Source of the DNA: ZC4RG30 sp963777735
GTDB lineage: Bacteria > Pseudomonadota > Gammaproteobacteria > Steroidobacterales > Steroidobacteraceae
Direction: 5' to 3'
Length of the DNA: 64,000 nt
Assembly: GCA_963777735.1 (NCBI GenBank)
Contig: CAVZRQ010000008.1
Location: forward strand, 992,001 to 1,056,000
In this document: one piece after another, positions 8,470-17,282 of the stretch
How positions within the stretch are numbered: the first letter of the stretch is position 1
Layout: the number at the start of each line of letters is the position of its first letter
Program-made: the position numbers and the translations under genes
The notes under the pieces: generated by a model
The model's input: only the letters and a program-made list of their open reading frames with translations
What the model was told of the DNA's origin: nothing
Database searches by the model: none

Positions 8470-9644
8470 GTTGCCGATGGTGCACCGGATTCACTGGCGA
8501 ACGCGATGTCGTATGGAGCAGGTCGCCCGGCTGCCTGCGCCATCTCATTGACCTGGCGCTTCAATTCAACCATCCGCAGTTCGCGGTCAATGGTGGAACG
8601 ATTGAACCGCTCCAGCTCCTGGTTACGTTGCCTCAGTTCGAGTTCGGATATCCTGCGCTGCGAGATGTCCTCACTGAAAATGACGATACCGCCGACTGTT
8701 CCGTCGGCCTTGAACCACGGCCGCACTTCCCAGCGGAGCCACTGAATCCTGCCACCGCGCTCGAACCGGTCATCATCTTCGGAAACAATCTCTCCGGCCA
8801 ATGCGCGCTGATGCACGGCTTTCCAGGATTCCGGCACTTCGGGAGAAACCTCGTAGTGCGACCGACCGATGATGTCTGTTTCGCCGAGAAGGTAGTCGTC
8901 TCGCCAGCGCTGGCTGGCTTCCAGGTAACACATGTTCCGATCGAACATGGCCAGGCCTACCGGTGCATGATCGAACAACAGACGCAAACGCGCCTGACCT
9001 TCTTCAAGCTGTCTTTCTGCTTGTTTGCGGTCCGTGATATCTCGCGAAATGCCGTAGGTGCCGAAGATTCTGCCGTCTGCGCCCCGCAACGGACCCTTTA
9101 CGGCAAAGAAGACCCGCTCCCCATCCACTGTTTGCAGCACTTCTTCCTGGCTGATGGTCACACCTGCCGCAAAGATGCGTTGATGGGTCTCCAGCAAGGT
9201 GGCCGCCTGGGCAGCCGGAAAGAATGCGCTGTCTCCCTTGCCAATGATTTCTTCCACGCCCTTGCCGACGAAGCGTGAGGCCGCATTGTTGAACAGGAGA
9301 TAGCGGCCCTCGCTGTCCTTGGCGAATATGGCGTCAGCAGACGCATCCGCAATGGCCACCAGCATGGGCGGTGGTTCCTTGCGTTCGCGTTCGTAGTCGA
9401 GTTCACGCTGATGGGCAGCGAAAAGCGAGGCAGCGAATCGCTTCATCAGCACCGCAAGCAGCAGCGTCGTCACCGCGACATAGAACCAGCCTTTGAACAT
9501 GCTGGCCCGAACAAGCGTTTCGGGGTCCTGGATCATCAGACCCATCGCCCGGTCGGAAAGGAGAATCCACATTCCGCCGAAGAATGCGTAGGCCAGCACA
9601 ATGGCCACGACGCCGGAACTGTACTTTCTCTGAACGCTTGTCAC
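8466..9644 (-). CDS. membrane-bound dual-PAS protein without kinase domain
   Basis: 392 residues from a GTG at 9644 with a strong AGGTGAAGG site; no ATG alternative is as good. Two membrane segments lie at about 12-30 and 50-66. Then come PAS about 95-205 (IADASADAIFAKD to ISRDITDRKQAE) and PAS about 218-330 (FDHAPVGLAMFDRN to FSEDISQRR), and a coiled C-terminal helix (LELRQRNQELERFN). That last motif normally links PAS domains to a histidine kinase dimerisation helix, but here the protein stops. The stop overlaps the start of the hybrid kinase, so the two probably act together, this one as a sensory adaptor. A missing effector domain is what I see; the adaptor role is inference. Confidence 0.85.
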   Translation of the reverse strand: MTSVQRKYSSGVVAIVLAYAFFGGMWILLSDRAMGLMIQDPETLVRASMFKGWFYVAVTTLLLAVLMKRFAASLFAAHQRELDYERERKEPPPMLVAIADASADAIFAKDSEGRYLLFNNAASRFVGKGVEEIIGKGDSAFFPAAQAATLLETHQRIFAAGVTISQEEVLQTVDGERVFFAVKGPLRGADGRIFGTYGISRDITDRKQAERQLEEGQARLRLLFDHAPVGLAMFDRNMCYLEASQRWRDDYLLGETDIIGRSHYEVSPEVPESWKAVHQRALAGEIVSEDDDRFERGGRIQWLRWEVRPWFKADGTVGGIVIFSEDISQRRISELELRQRNQELERFNRSTIDRELRMVELKRQVNEMAQAAGRPAPYDIAFASESGAPSAT

Positions 9645-9801
9645 GCCTTCACCTGCATTCTCTACCCAAGTTTCCGTGATTTGACCTTACTTCCTGCACG
9701 CTTGGGCATCGGGCATCGCCTGAATCCTCCACCTCGGCTTTCTCTGTTAAAGGGTTTCTCTTGCCGTATTGCGCACTGACGCATTGACAATCATTCCGTT
9801 G

Positions 9802-10848
9802 TCACTTCCTGATCGGTCCATCGACACCTTCAGGTGTGCAGTTGAACGGCTCGAGCTTCAGGCTGGAGGGCGCAAATTCCAATGTCGAAGTATCGAAATC
9901 GCGCGTAAAGAACTCCGGGTCTTTCAACGCAATCTCGACCACCAGCCGCTGGCGCGCTGCGTCGAGCCGCACGCGCTCAACCGAGACCAACGCAGCGGAA
10001 TGGAGCAGGCCGCGCGTCGGGAGACCAGGCTGCTCCACGTACTGATTCAGCACGCCGGCAGAAAAATTGCCGGTTTCGATCACGAGCGTATCGCCTTCGA
10101 AGTGGCCGATTGAATGCCCGAGCGATGTGCGCGGCCCGCCTTTCGGATGTTCGCGCTGATTCATATAGACGATGCGCCGCACGTCCATCCATTCATGACG
10201 CAGGATCACGCGATCCTTCTCGCGCGTGATGGAGAGTGGCGTGCCCGGCGCACCCCACACCCGCCGAACCGCAACCGGATCGCAGCGGAACGCCGGGTCG
10301 TCCCGGAAGGGATTGTATCGGTCGACGGCGGCTTTTCCGGCGGTGGTCAGAAATTGCATCATCGGCTGCTGGCCGCTGGTGCTGCGACCAGGCATGGGTG
10401 CAAGCAGCCACGTACCGAAGATATCGCGACGCGCGACCTGGCCTGAGGGCTGCGCTGGCTGCGCATCTGCGCGTCCATTGACGTTCAGGACTTTCCCGTC
10501 GGGGAAGTACACATTGTTGAAGAAGCACCGGTGAATGTCATTGCGGGATTGGGACCCGTCGATGCGTATCTCGGTGCCTGGCTTCAGCATCTTTGGCGTG
10601 ATGCCATTGCGACTGAGCTGTGTATATCCGTGCGATTCGCACACGTACTTCTGGGTCTTGCCGTTCTCGTCGACGGCCGCGATGTGCAGGTAGCTGTGCG
10701 GGTTGCGCGCCTCGAACTCGATGACCTTGCCGGAGATACTCACCGGCTTGTTGCTGTCGAAATGTGGCGCGAAGCTGTGGTGCGCGACGGCTATCGTCGC
10801 GATCGACATTGCAGCGACGAGCGCGGCAAGGCTGCGGATCTCTGGCAT
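9802..10848 (-). CDS. DUF6152 domain fused to a GxFEGDTLVxET-type domain, secreted
   Basis: 348 residues. Signal peptide 1-22 ends AVAHHSF; HH directly after the cleavage site is characteristic of DUF6152 proteins. The DUF6152 part (about 23-125) contains ARNPHSYLHI. A linker leads to a second domain (about 145-345) with GTW near its start and IGHFEGDTLVIET near its end. That second domain recurs twice in the lipoprotein at 38919, which sits right behind a stand-alone DUF6152 gene. Function is unknown. The conserved histidines suggest metal binding, but that is a guess. It is separated by about 157 bases from the PAS gene upstream; that gap holds only the leader region of the PAS gene. Confidence 0.8.
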   Translation of the reverse strand: MPEIRSLAALVAAMSIATIAVAHHSFAPHFDSNKPVSISGKVIEFEARNPHSYLHIAAVDENGKTQKYVCESHGYTQLSRNGITPKMLKPGTEIRIDGSQSRNDIHRCFFNNVYFPDGKVLNVNGRADAQPAQPSGQVARRDIFGTWLLAPMPGRSTSGQQPMMQFLTTAGKAAVDRYNPFRDDPAFRCDPVAVRRVWGAPGTPLSITREKDRVILRHEWMDVRRIVYMNQREHPKGGPRTSLGHSIGHFEGDTLVIETGNFSAGVLNQYVEQPGLPTRGLLHSAALVSVERVRLDAARQRLVVEIALKDPEFFTRDFDTSTLEFAPSSLKLEPFNCTPEGVDGPIRK

Positions 10849-10891
10849 GTCTTGCCCCCCTTTTTCAGGCTCCAGTATAGGCGATGCCGCC

Positions 10892-12475
10892 TCAAGCGCC
10901 GATAGCGTGGAGCTGCGCGTTGTTGACGGCGTAGATCACGCCATCCGGCCCCATCGCCGTGGCCGTGTAGGCCTGGCCCACACCACTGTTCATGACCACC
11001 GACTGGCTCAGCGTATTGGTGGCGAAATCCCACTTGTACGTGCGTCCGTCTTCATTGTTCATGTAGGCGGCGCGAGTGACAGGATCGACCACGGCCGTGT
11101 TGACGCACCACTCGCGGCGACCGCCGAGGGTTCCCGGATCGGCTGTCGGACCAACCACCGTGAGGACTTCCCGCATCACGGAGACTGCACCGCCGAAGGC
11201 ATCCATCTGCGTGCCGTTCGGGTCGAGCACGGCCATGCTGTTCAGGCCGTCGCCGCTTCCCGAGCCATAGTAGTTGTTGTACTTGCACAGCAGCAGATAC
11301 GGCGATGTTCCCGCATAGGAAGGCACGGCGGCCGCGGGCACGATGGAGGGGGTATCGTCCCAGCCGAACGACCCCGGCGTCTTCACGGCGGTGAGCGCGG
11401 CATCGAAATGCAGCAGCCAGCCGCGGCTGTTGTGCCCGCCCGCTGCGAAATCCAGCACGCCGAAATACACGTCGCCATCCGGACCCACGGTCGGGGACGA
11501 ACTGGCGCTGTCGGAAACCCGCGCAACAAGACCCTGCGGCGTGAACAGTGGCTGCCTGCTCTGGAGGGCCAGTGTCGTGCTGTTCAGCGCCAGCAGGTAG
11601 CCACTCTGCGGCGCAGTGCCTGTTCCTGGGATATTGACCACCACATACAGCGTCTGCCCATCTGGCGACAGCGCCGGTGCGCAGTTCATGGCGGGCCCGG
11701 TGACGCTGACGTCCTGCGCGAGCGTGCTGGCACTGCGCCAGATCGCCGACCCATCAGCAGCGATGCGGACGATGCCGCTCGTGAGGCCGGCGTCGTTCGC
11801 GGCGGCGATGAAGCCAAAATAGAGGTTCCCGGACGCGTCCACCGTCAGCGGTGTGTTGATGCGTATCTGCGCGTTCAGTGTCGCCTGGGGCACTGTTGAG
11901 CTGTAGAAAAGGATCGAACCGAGCGCACCGGTTGCGCTGCTGGCCTGGTCCCGGACGAGCACCCGACCACCCGCTGCGGGGATGAATAACCGCTCGCCGT
12001 ACAGTGCGAGGTTCATGCTGGGTGTCCAGCTGCTGGCCGGCAGGAGGTAATCGGTGTCCTGTTGCCACAACAGATTTCCCGTTGCGCCGGAACGCGCTTC
12101 CACGCGGAACGCCCCGGCACTGTTGCGCTTGACCGGCAACAGGACAACGTTGGCCGCGCTGATCACCGGGGATCCGTAATGAATCAGCAGGAAACCGCCC
12201 GACGTATAGGGCGGCGCCAGATCCACGGCGGCGGACCACAACACGCGGCTGAGGGACTGCGCAGTGGCTGGAGCGCGCGCGGCATGGGTGGCGGTTCCGC
12301 CATGGCCACTCCAGGCGGCAGCAGGCGCGCCGGCCGGTGGCCCGGAAGGTGGCGGCGGTGGCCAGTTGGGGCCCGGACCCGGGCCCGGCCCAATTACAGG
12401 ATCATCCTCTCCGCCACAACCGGGCAGCATCGTGGCAAGGCCAGAGAGCAGCACCGTGCGTCGTGATGTCATCAT
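10892..12475 (-). CDS. Tat-exported lipoprotein with PQQ-like beta-propeller
   Basis: About 527 residues from the ATGATG at 12475/12472. The N-terminus MMTSRRTVLLSGLATMLPGC combines a twin-arginine motif and a lipobox with Cys. A Gly/Pro-rich linker follows (PGPGPGPNWPPPPPSG), then a propeller of repeated blades with GNLYFG, DGQTLYVVV, DGDVYFG and DGVIYAV motifs. Such proteins bind ligands or serve as scaffolds; no catalytic motif is visible. The start codons are part of an inverted repeat shared with the divergent MauG-like gene, and no good ribosome site precedes them. A start at 12523 would add 16 residues and spoil the leader, so I rejected it. Confidence 0.75.
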   Translation of the reverse strand: MMTSRRTVLLSGLATMLPGCGGEDDPVIGPGPGPGPNWPPPPPSGPPAGAPAAAWSGHGGTATHAARAPATAQSLSRVLWSAAVDLAPPYTSGGFLLIHYGSPVISAANVVLLPVKRNSAGAFRVEARSGATGNLLWQQDTDYLLPASSWTPSMNLALYGERLFIPAAGGRVLVRDQASSATGALGSILFYSSTVPQATLNAQIRINTPLTVDASGNLYFGFIAAANDAGLTSGIVRIAADGSAIWRSASTLAQDVSVTGPAMNCAPALSPDGQTLYVVVNIPGTGTAPQSGYLLALNSTTLALQSRQPLFTPQGLVARVSDSASSSPTVGPDGDVYFGVLDFAAGGHNSRGWLLHFDAALTAVKTPGSFGWDDTPSIVPAAAVPSYAGTSPYLLLCKYNNYYGSGSGDGLNSMAVLDPNGTQMDAFGGAVSVMREVLTVVGPTADPGTLGGRREWCVNTAVVDPVTRAAYMNNEDGRTYKWDFATNTLSQSVVMNSGVGQAYTATAMGPDGVIYAVNNAQLHAIGA

Positions 12476-12495
12476 GTGAGGAATGATGACATCAC
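12463..12495. promoter_or_regulatory. perfect 13-base inverted repeat spanning two divergent start codons
   Basis: GTGATGTCATCAT at 12463-12475 and ATGATGACATCAC at 12483-12495 are exact reverse complements around the 7-base spacer GTGAGGA. Both halves are coding: each gene begins ATG ATG ACA TCA, so both proteins start MMTS. The spacer serves as a ribosome site (GAGGA) for the plus-strand gene only. The repeat could be an operator, or an mRNA hairpin when either gene is transcribed from further upstream. Confidence 0.75.
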
Positions 12496-13688
12496 CCGGC
12501 AAATGGGCGCGAGCTGTCGGCATCGCGCTACTGATCGTCTTCACAGCCGCCTGCAGTGACACCAAGCAGGCAGCACCCCTGGCGAAATTGCCTACAGCAC
12601 CCTTGAGTGAGCTGGCGCAACTCGGCGCCCTCGCCTACGAAGAAAGGCTCCTGTCGAGTTCGGGACGCATGTCCTGCGCCACCTGCCACGACCCTGCGTT
12701 CTTCCACGGACCACCCAACGCAAAACCCGTGCAGACAGGAGGCCCGTTGCAGGAAGAATTCGGTGTGCGGTCGTCTCCATCGCTGCGCTACCTGGAGCGG
12801 CAACCGGTTTTCGATGTCGCCACCCTGCGGGGCGGACTGATGGCCGATGGCCGCGCCGATACGGTCGCGGAACAAACCCATCTGCCGTGGTTCAGCGCCC
12901 TGGAGTTCGGCCTGGATGGCAACGCGGAACTGGTGCGCCGGCTGCGCCTCACTGTCTGGGGTCAGCGGTTCTTCGCGCATTTCGGCGATGCCCAGGACAA
13001 TCAGGTCATCGTCGGCCAGCTGGCCGATGCGCTCGCCGCGTTCCTGCGCGAGGACCCTCGTCTGCACCCCTACGACAGCAAATTCGACCAGGTCGCGGCC
13101 GGACTGGAGAAATTCACACCCGCGGAACTTCGCGGCCGCGCGGTCTACCGCGACCCGGCACGCGGGAACTGTTCAGGCTGCCATCCAGATACTTCTGCCG
13201 GTGGAGCGCCGCTGTTCACGGACTTCCGTTACGCCGCGCAAGGCGCGCCTCGCAACATGGATATTCCTGCCAATGCGGACCCCACCTACTTCGACCTGGG
13301 CCTGTGTGGCCCGCATCGCACCGATCTGCAGCAGCGCCTGGAGCTTTGCGGCAGGTTCCGCACGCCCGGCCTGCGCAATGCGGCGGTGCGCCCCCGCTAC
13401 TTCCACAACGGCGTGCTGCATTCACTGGCCGACGTCGTGGCTTTCTACAACACGCGCGACTCCAGCCCGGCGCGCTGGTATCCACGGTCAGAGGGCACCG
13501 TGCAATTGTTCAACGACCTGCCTCCCGAGCTGCGATCGAACGTCACGCAGGAGCCGCCATTTGGTGCGCGATTCGGGAATCGCCCGCCGATGAACCCGGG
13601 CGAGGTTTCCGACCTCGTGTGTTTCCTGGAAACCCTGACCGATGGTCATGTCGCGGGAACTCCACCACGCGGGCCCTGCCGCGTTTAG
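12483..13688 (+). CDS. di-heme cytochrome c peroxidase, MauG family lipoprotein
   Basis: 401 residues. The leader ends at lipobox TAAC24, so the protein should be anchored to a membrane in the periplasm. Two c-heme sites are present: CATCH at 65-69 and CSGCH at 230-234. The C-terminal half has FRTPGLRN and YFHNG, typical of the bacterial cytochrome c peroxidase/MauG family. These use two hemes to reduce peroxide or perform high-valent oxidation of a partner. It heads an apparent operon with the FAH-family and MFS genes (12- and 18-base gaps). The ATGATG at 12483/12486 follows GAGGA directly. Confidence 0.92.
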   Translation: MMTSPGKWARAVGIALLIVFTAACSDTKQAAPLAKLPTAPLSELAQLGALAYEERLLSSSGRMSCATCHDPAFFHGPPNAKPVQTGGPLQEEFGVRSSPSLRYLERQPVFDVATLRGGLMADGRADTVAEQTHLPWFSALEFGLDGNAELVRRLRLTVWGQRFFAHFGDAQDNQVIVGQLADALAAFLREDPRLHPYDSKFDQVAAGLEKFTPAELRGRAVYRDPARGNCSGCHPDTSAGGAPLFTDFRYAAQGAPRNMDIPANADPTYFDLGLCGPHRTDLQQRLELCGRFRTPGLRNAAVRPRYFHNGVLHSLADVVAFYNTRDSSPARWYPRSEGTVQLFNDLPPELRSNVTQEPPFGARFGNRPPMNPGEVSDLVCFLETLTDGHVAGTPPRGPCRV

Positions 13689-13700
13689 TACACTGCTTCG

Positions 13701-14405
13701 ATGTCCACCCGCTACGTTTTCTCCCCGCCTGCACGCGTTTCGGCCGCGATAAAAGACAGCGCAGACCGCTTTCCAGTTCGCCGCATCTTCTGTGTCGGCC
13801 GCAACTACGCAGACCATGTACGCGAAATGGGAGGCGACCCCAGAAGCGAACCGCCCATCTTCTTCACGAAGCCTGCCGACGCGCTGGTGCCGAGCGGTTC
13901 GAGCGTGCCGTATCCGCCTGGCACCCAGAACCTCCATCACGAAGTCGAACTGGTGGTGGCGCTGCATCGTGGTGGCACGCGGATCCCCGCGACCAGCGCA
14001 CTGGCCCATGTCTACGGATACGCAGTGGGCAACGATCTGACGCGGCGCGACCTCCAGTCGCAGGCCCGTTCACGCGGGCAGCCCTGGGACATGGCAAAGG
14101 GGTTCGATGCCTCCGCGCAGATCTCGCAGATACACCCGGCAGAACGATTTGGCCATCCTGGTACCAATGCCATCTGGCTGAAGGTAAATGGCGAACAGCG
14201 ACAGCATTCCACGCTGGATCAGATGATCTGGTCCGTGCCCGAGATCATCAGCAGTCTTTCTGCGCTGGTAGATCTGCAGCCGGGAGATCTGATCTATACC
14301 GGCACCCCGGAAGGGGTAGGCCCGCTTGTTCCCGGCGATGTTGTCACTGCGGGCATTGAAGGGCTGGACGACCTTGAATTCCGCATCGCCGCGGTCCCCA
14401 CTTAA
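13701..14405 (+). CDS. fumarylacetoacetate hydrolase family protein
   Basis: 234 residues, cytoplasmic. It contains the FAH fold signatures FCVGRNYADHVREM, IFFTKPADAL, the metal-binding HHEVELVV, GYAVGNDLTRRD, and the C-terminal GDLIYTGTPEGVGPL. The length matches the small fumarylpyruvate/acylpyruvate hydrolase subgroup. These cleave C-C bonds in ring-fission products or decarboxylate oxo-acids with a divalent metal. It lies 12 bases after the peroxidase gene and 18 before an MFS transporter, suggesting a catabolic operon. The exact substrate cannot be read from the sequence. Confidence 0.93.
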   Translation: MSTRYVFSPPARVSAAIKDSADRFPVRRIFCVGRNYADHVREMGGDPRSEPPIFFTKPADALVPSGSSVPYPPGTQNLHHEVELVVALHRGGTRIPATSALAHVYGYAVGNDLTRRDLQSQARSRGQPWDMAKGFDASAQISQIHPAERFGHPGTNAIWLKVNGEQRQHSTLDQMIWSVPEIISSLSALVDLQPGDLIYTGTPEGVGPLVPGDVVTAGIEGLDDLEFRIAAVPT

Positions 14406-14423
14406 ATTGCGGGCGGCACGGAA

Positions 14424-15605
14424 TTGAGACAGCACTTCGGGCGTATGGTGCTGCTCGCGGCCTGCACATCGCTGGGCCCGCTCAGCCTGAATCTGTATCT
14501 TCCCTCGGTGCCTGCGGTTCAATCGCACTTCGGCGCGAGCGTCGCCGAGGTGCAGACCACCGTCAGCCTGGCACTGCTGGCCTTTGGCCTCGGGCTGGTG
14601 CTGCTCGGTCCGCTGACCGATCGCTATGGGCGCCGCCCCTGCCTGCTCGGCGGGCTGATCCTGTTCATTGCGGGCTCGGCGCTGGCGGCGCTCGCCCCGT
14701 CGTTGCAGATGATGGCGATCGCACGCGTCCTGCAGTCCATTGGCTGCGCAGTAGTGTTCATCAGCGCACGCGCGATCGTTGCCGATGTATCGCCCAGGGA
14801 GGATCTCGCGAGATCCGTGGCGCAGATGACCATGCTCATGCTGGTGGTGCAGTCGGTGGCGCCCATGCTCGGCAACCTGATCATGGCCCTGGGCGGCTGG
14901 CGGGCCATCCAGTTCTTTGGCGCGGCGCTGGCCGTGGTCTTGCTCGCCGGGGTGGCGCTGGCACAACCAGAAACATTGCCCGCCACCCAAAGGGCAGAGC
15001 AAGGACGCTCGGTGCTCGACTTTCACCGCCCGATGATTTCCGTGCTGGCGAGACCAGGGTTCCTGATCCTGCTGCTGCAGGTGGGGCTCCTCTATGCCGC
15101 CTATCCCGCATTTCTTTCCATCGCCCCGCACCTGATGGTGGAGGCATTCGGACGACCACCCACCGAATTCGCCTACTACTTCGTGTTCCTGCCGCTGGGA
15201 TATTTCGCGGGCAATGCCTTCGTACTGAAGTATGGAAAGCGATTCGGACAGCATCGTCTCGTTGCCGCGGGCACGTTCTTTGCCTTCTGCTCCTGCCTGC
15301 TCGGCATCCTGCTCATTGCGCTTGGTGCCCGGCACCCGCTGGCGCTGTTCATTCCCGCTGGGGCGATGTTGAACTTCGGCCTGGGGTTGGCGCTGCCAAC
15401 GGTTTCAGCCCGCGCAGTGACGCAGTCCAGCCCCCACATTGGCAGCGGCTGGGGCCTGGTCGGCTGCGCGCAGCAGGTGATGGCTGCGGTGGCCGTTCAG
15501 GCGCTCGGGCTGTTCAGTGCGGATTCGCCGTATCCCGTGCTCGTGCTGAGCACAGGGTCGTTGCTGCTCGTGCTGGCATTCGAATATTCGCGCAGGCGAA
15601 CTTAG
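14424..15605 (+). CDS. MFS transporter, Bcr/CflA drug-resistance type
   Basis: 393 residues with twelve predicted membrane helices. The start is taken as TTG at 14424; an ATG at 14445 is an alternative seven codons in. The TM2-TM3 loop has LGPLTDRYGRRP, the MFS motif A, and the early SLNLYLPSVPAV segment is characteristic of the Bcr/CflA proton-drug antiporters. It probably exports a small hydrophobic compound. Third gene of the MauG/FAH operon, and convergent with the gene at 15621 (15-base gap). Confidence 0.88.
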   Translation: MRQHFGRMVLLAACTSLGPLSLNLYLPSVPAVQSHFGASVAEVQTTVSLALLAFGLGLVLLGPLTDRYGRRPCLLGGLILFIAGSALAALAPSLQMMAIARVLQSIGCAVVFISARAIVADVSPREDLARSVAQMTMLMLVVQSVAPMLGNLIMALGGWRAIQFFGAALAVVLLAGVALAQPETLPATQRAEQGRSVLDFHRPMISVLARPGFLILLLQVGLLYAAYPAFLSIAPHLMVEAFGRPPTEFAYYFVFLPLGYFAGNAFVLKYGKRFGQHRLVAAGTFFAFCSCLLGILLIALGARHPLALFIPAGAMLNFGLGLALPTVSARAVTQSSPHIGSGWGLVGCAQQVMAAVAVQALGLFSADSPYPVLVLSTGSLLLVLAFEYSRRRT

Positions 15606-15620
15606 GCGCCGCGACCGACG

Positions 15621-17282
15621 CTACTGCCCTGTGGGCATCCTGATCCAGCCACCCTGCCCGGGCCCGTACCACTTCGTGTCCCAGCCGGTGGGCTTGGCAT
15701 CCTGCCGATTCACCAGCACCGCCTGCACTTCCTGGATCTTCCCCGACTTCACGCTGAAGAATTCGCCGACGATGCGGTCGAACGCTGTTACCGAAGATGC
15801 GTTCTGCGCGCCATCGATCTTGCCGAAGCGCAGGATGGTGAGCACGATGCCGCGCTCTTCATCCACCACGGCATGGCGGCGATCCCACAGGTTGCGGCCG
15901 ATGAAGCGGCCGCGCTCGAACCCGTCGGCGGCCGTGGCATAGGTGCCATTGCGCACGGTGCCGGTGAAGTGCACGCCGTTCTCGAAACGAGTGGTGTCGG
16001 GCATGAGATCGGCGCGGTGATATTCCGGCGTGCCATTGGTCTGGAAGGCGCGGAAGTAACCGTCCGCCACGGACACCAGCTCGTAGTAGGAATTGCGCTC
16101 TGCTGGCGGGATCGGCAGCTTCAGGAACGCAGAAGGCTCTTTGTCCAGCTGCTCCGGCCCCCACCACTGATCGCCCGCTTCGCCCTGGTGGCAACGGATG
16201 ATCTCCAACTCGGTGATGGCGCCGTTCGCCACCTTCAGACGCAGAACCTCCATGGTCTCCGAGCCATCTGCATTCGTGACGACCACCTGCGTGCCCGTAT
16301 CGCCCAGCCGCTCGTTGACGATGTCGAACCGCCAGCGCACCTTCTGCGCAGTGGGCCAGAACGTGCGGGCCAGCGGCATCTCATCGCCATTGAGCGTGAT
16401 CTTTGCCTTGCTGGCCTGCGGCAGCGCGCCCGCATCCTTCGAGGTCAACGCGAGGTAGTACGCATCGATGTGGCGCGTGAGGCAGGCGCGATCGCAGGTG
16501 ATGGGCGCCCAGCCACCGCGCGTCGGGCCGTAATCCGGCGCCCAGGCCGAGGGCAGCTTTTCGTCGCGATTCACCATCACGGCCTGGATGTCCCAGATCT
16601 GGCCCTTGCGCACGGCAAAGAACTCGGCCACCAGGCGTGTCGCGGCCTGCGCGGGACGGTTGGGTACGACGCCGGTCTTCAGGCCGAAGCGCGCGAAGCT
16701 CATCACCACGCCGTACTCTTCATCCACCACCGGGTAACGCAGGTCCCAGATGTTGCGGCCTGCATGCAAGCCCGTGTCGAACTGTTCTGCCGCACTTGTC
16801 GCGGCGTTGTTCTGGAAGGCGACATCGGTGGTCTTGAAGCCATTCTCCAGTCGCGGCACATTGGGCCAGAACTCCGCCGGGCGGTACTCCGGCGTGCCGT
16901 TGGTGTTGAAGGCGCGCCAGTAGCCTTCAGCTGCGGCAACCAGGTCGTAATAGGAATCCTGTTCTGCCGTTCGGATCTTCATGTTGAAGTTCGCATTTGG
17001 CTTCTGCAATGTCTTTGGATCCCACAGCCCGCCTTCACCGACGTTGCGGACCAGAATGGCCTCGGCTTCCGTGATGCGCGAATCCTTCACCTTGAGCCGG
17101 AAGGCATAGATGTACTGCGAGCCATCGGCATTATTGATGACGGCCTGGGTTCCGGTGTCGCCCCAGCGCGAATTGGCGATGTCCACACGCGACTGCACGG
17201 AAGCGGCCTGGTCCCAGAAAAGACTGCGCGCGGGGACGACGTCGTCGTTCAGCGTGAGCTTCGCATTCGGAGCAAAGGGCAC
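15621..17282 (-). CDS. secreted SnoaL-like protein with two tandem copies; leader frameshifted
   Basis: The open frame starts only at a GTG (17282), but the coding signal continues upstream in this frame (CDRACLTRTVDAY) to about 17360, where the signal peptide lies in another frame. The protein is two copies of a roughly 280-residue module. Each runs from a CDRACLTR motif through TLN, WGDTGTQ or LGDTGTQ, NADGS, NGTPEY, RNIWD/RNLWD and VVDEE-G to a QAVMVNR or QAVLVNR tail. Within each module there are two NTF2/SnoaL-like halves. The same CDRxCL start is seen in the secreted protein at 33287, so these are paralogues. Function unknown; no catalytic residues can be assigned. Confidence 0.7.
   Translation of the reverse strand: MPFAPNAKLTLNDDVVPARSLFWDQAASVQSRVDIANSRWGDTGTQAVINNADGSQYIYAFRLKVKDSRITEAEAILVRNVGEGGLWDPKTLQKPNANFNMKIRTAEQDSYYDLVAAAEGYWRAFNTNGTPEYRPAEFWPNVPRLENGFKTTDVAFQNNAATSAAEQFDTGLHAGRNIWDLRYPVVDEEYGVVMSFARFGLKTGVVPNRPAQAATRLVAEFFAVRKGQIWDIQAVMVNRDEKLPSAWAPDYGPTRGGWAPITCDRACLTRHIDAYYLALTSKDAGALPQASKAKITLNGDEMPLARTFWPTAQKVRWRFDIVNERLGDTGTQVVVTNADGSETMEVLRLKVANGAITELEIIRCHQGEAGDQWWGPEQLDKEPSAFLKLPIPPAERNSYYELVSVADGYFRAFQTNGTPEYHRADLMPDTTRFENGVHFTGTVRNGTYATAADGFERGRFIGRNLWDRRHAVVDEERGIVLTILRFGKIDGAQNASSVTAFDRIVGEFFSVKSGKIQEVQAVLVNRQDAKPTGWDTKWYGPGQGGWIRMPTGQ

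Noticed and set aside
10703..11899. 398-codon open frame on the plus strand
   Set aside because: Antisense of the lipoprotein propeller; no start signal and an Arg/His-rich product.
14070..15335. 421-codon open frame on the minus strand
   Set aside because: Antisense of the FAH and MFS genes and rich in Gln, Arg and His, without recognisable domains.
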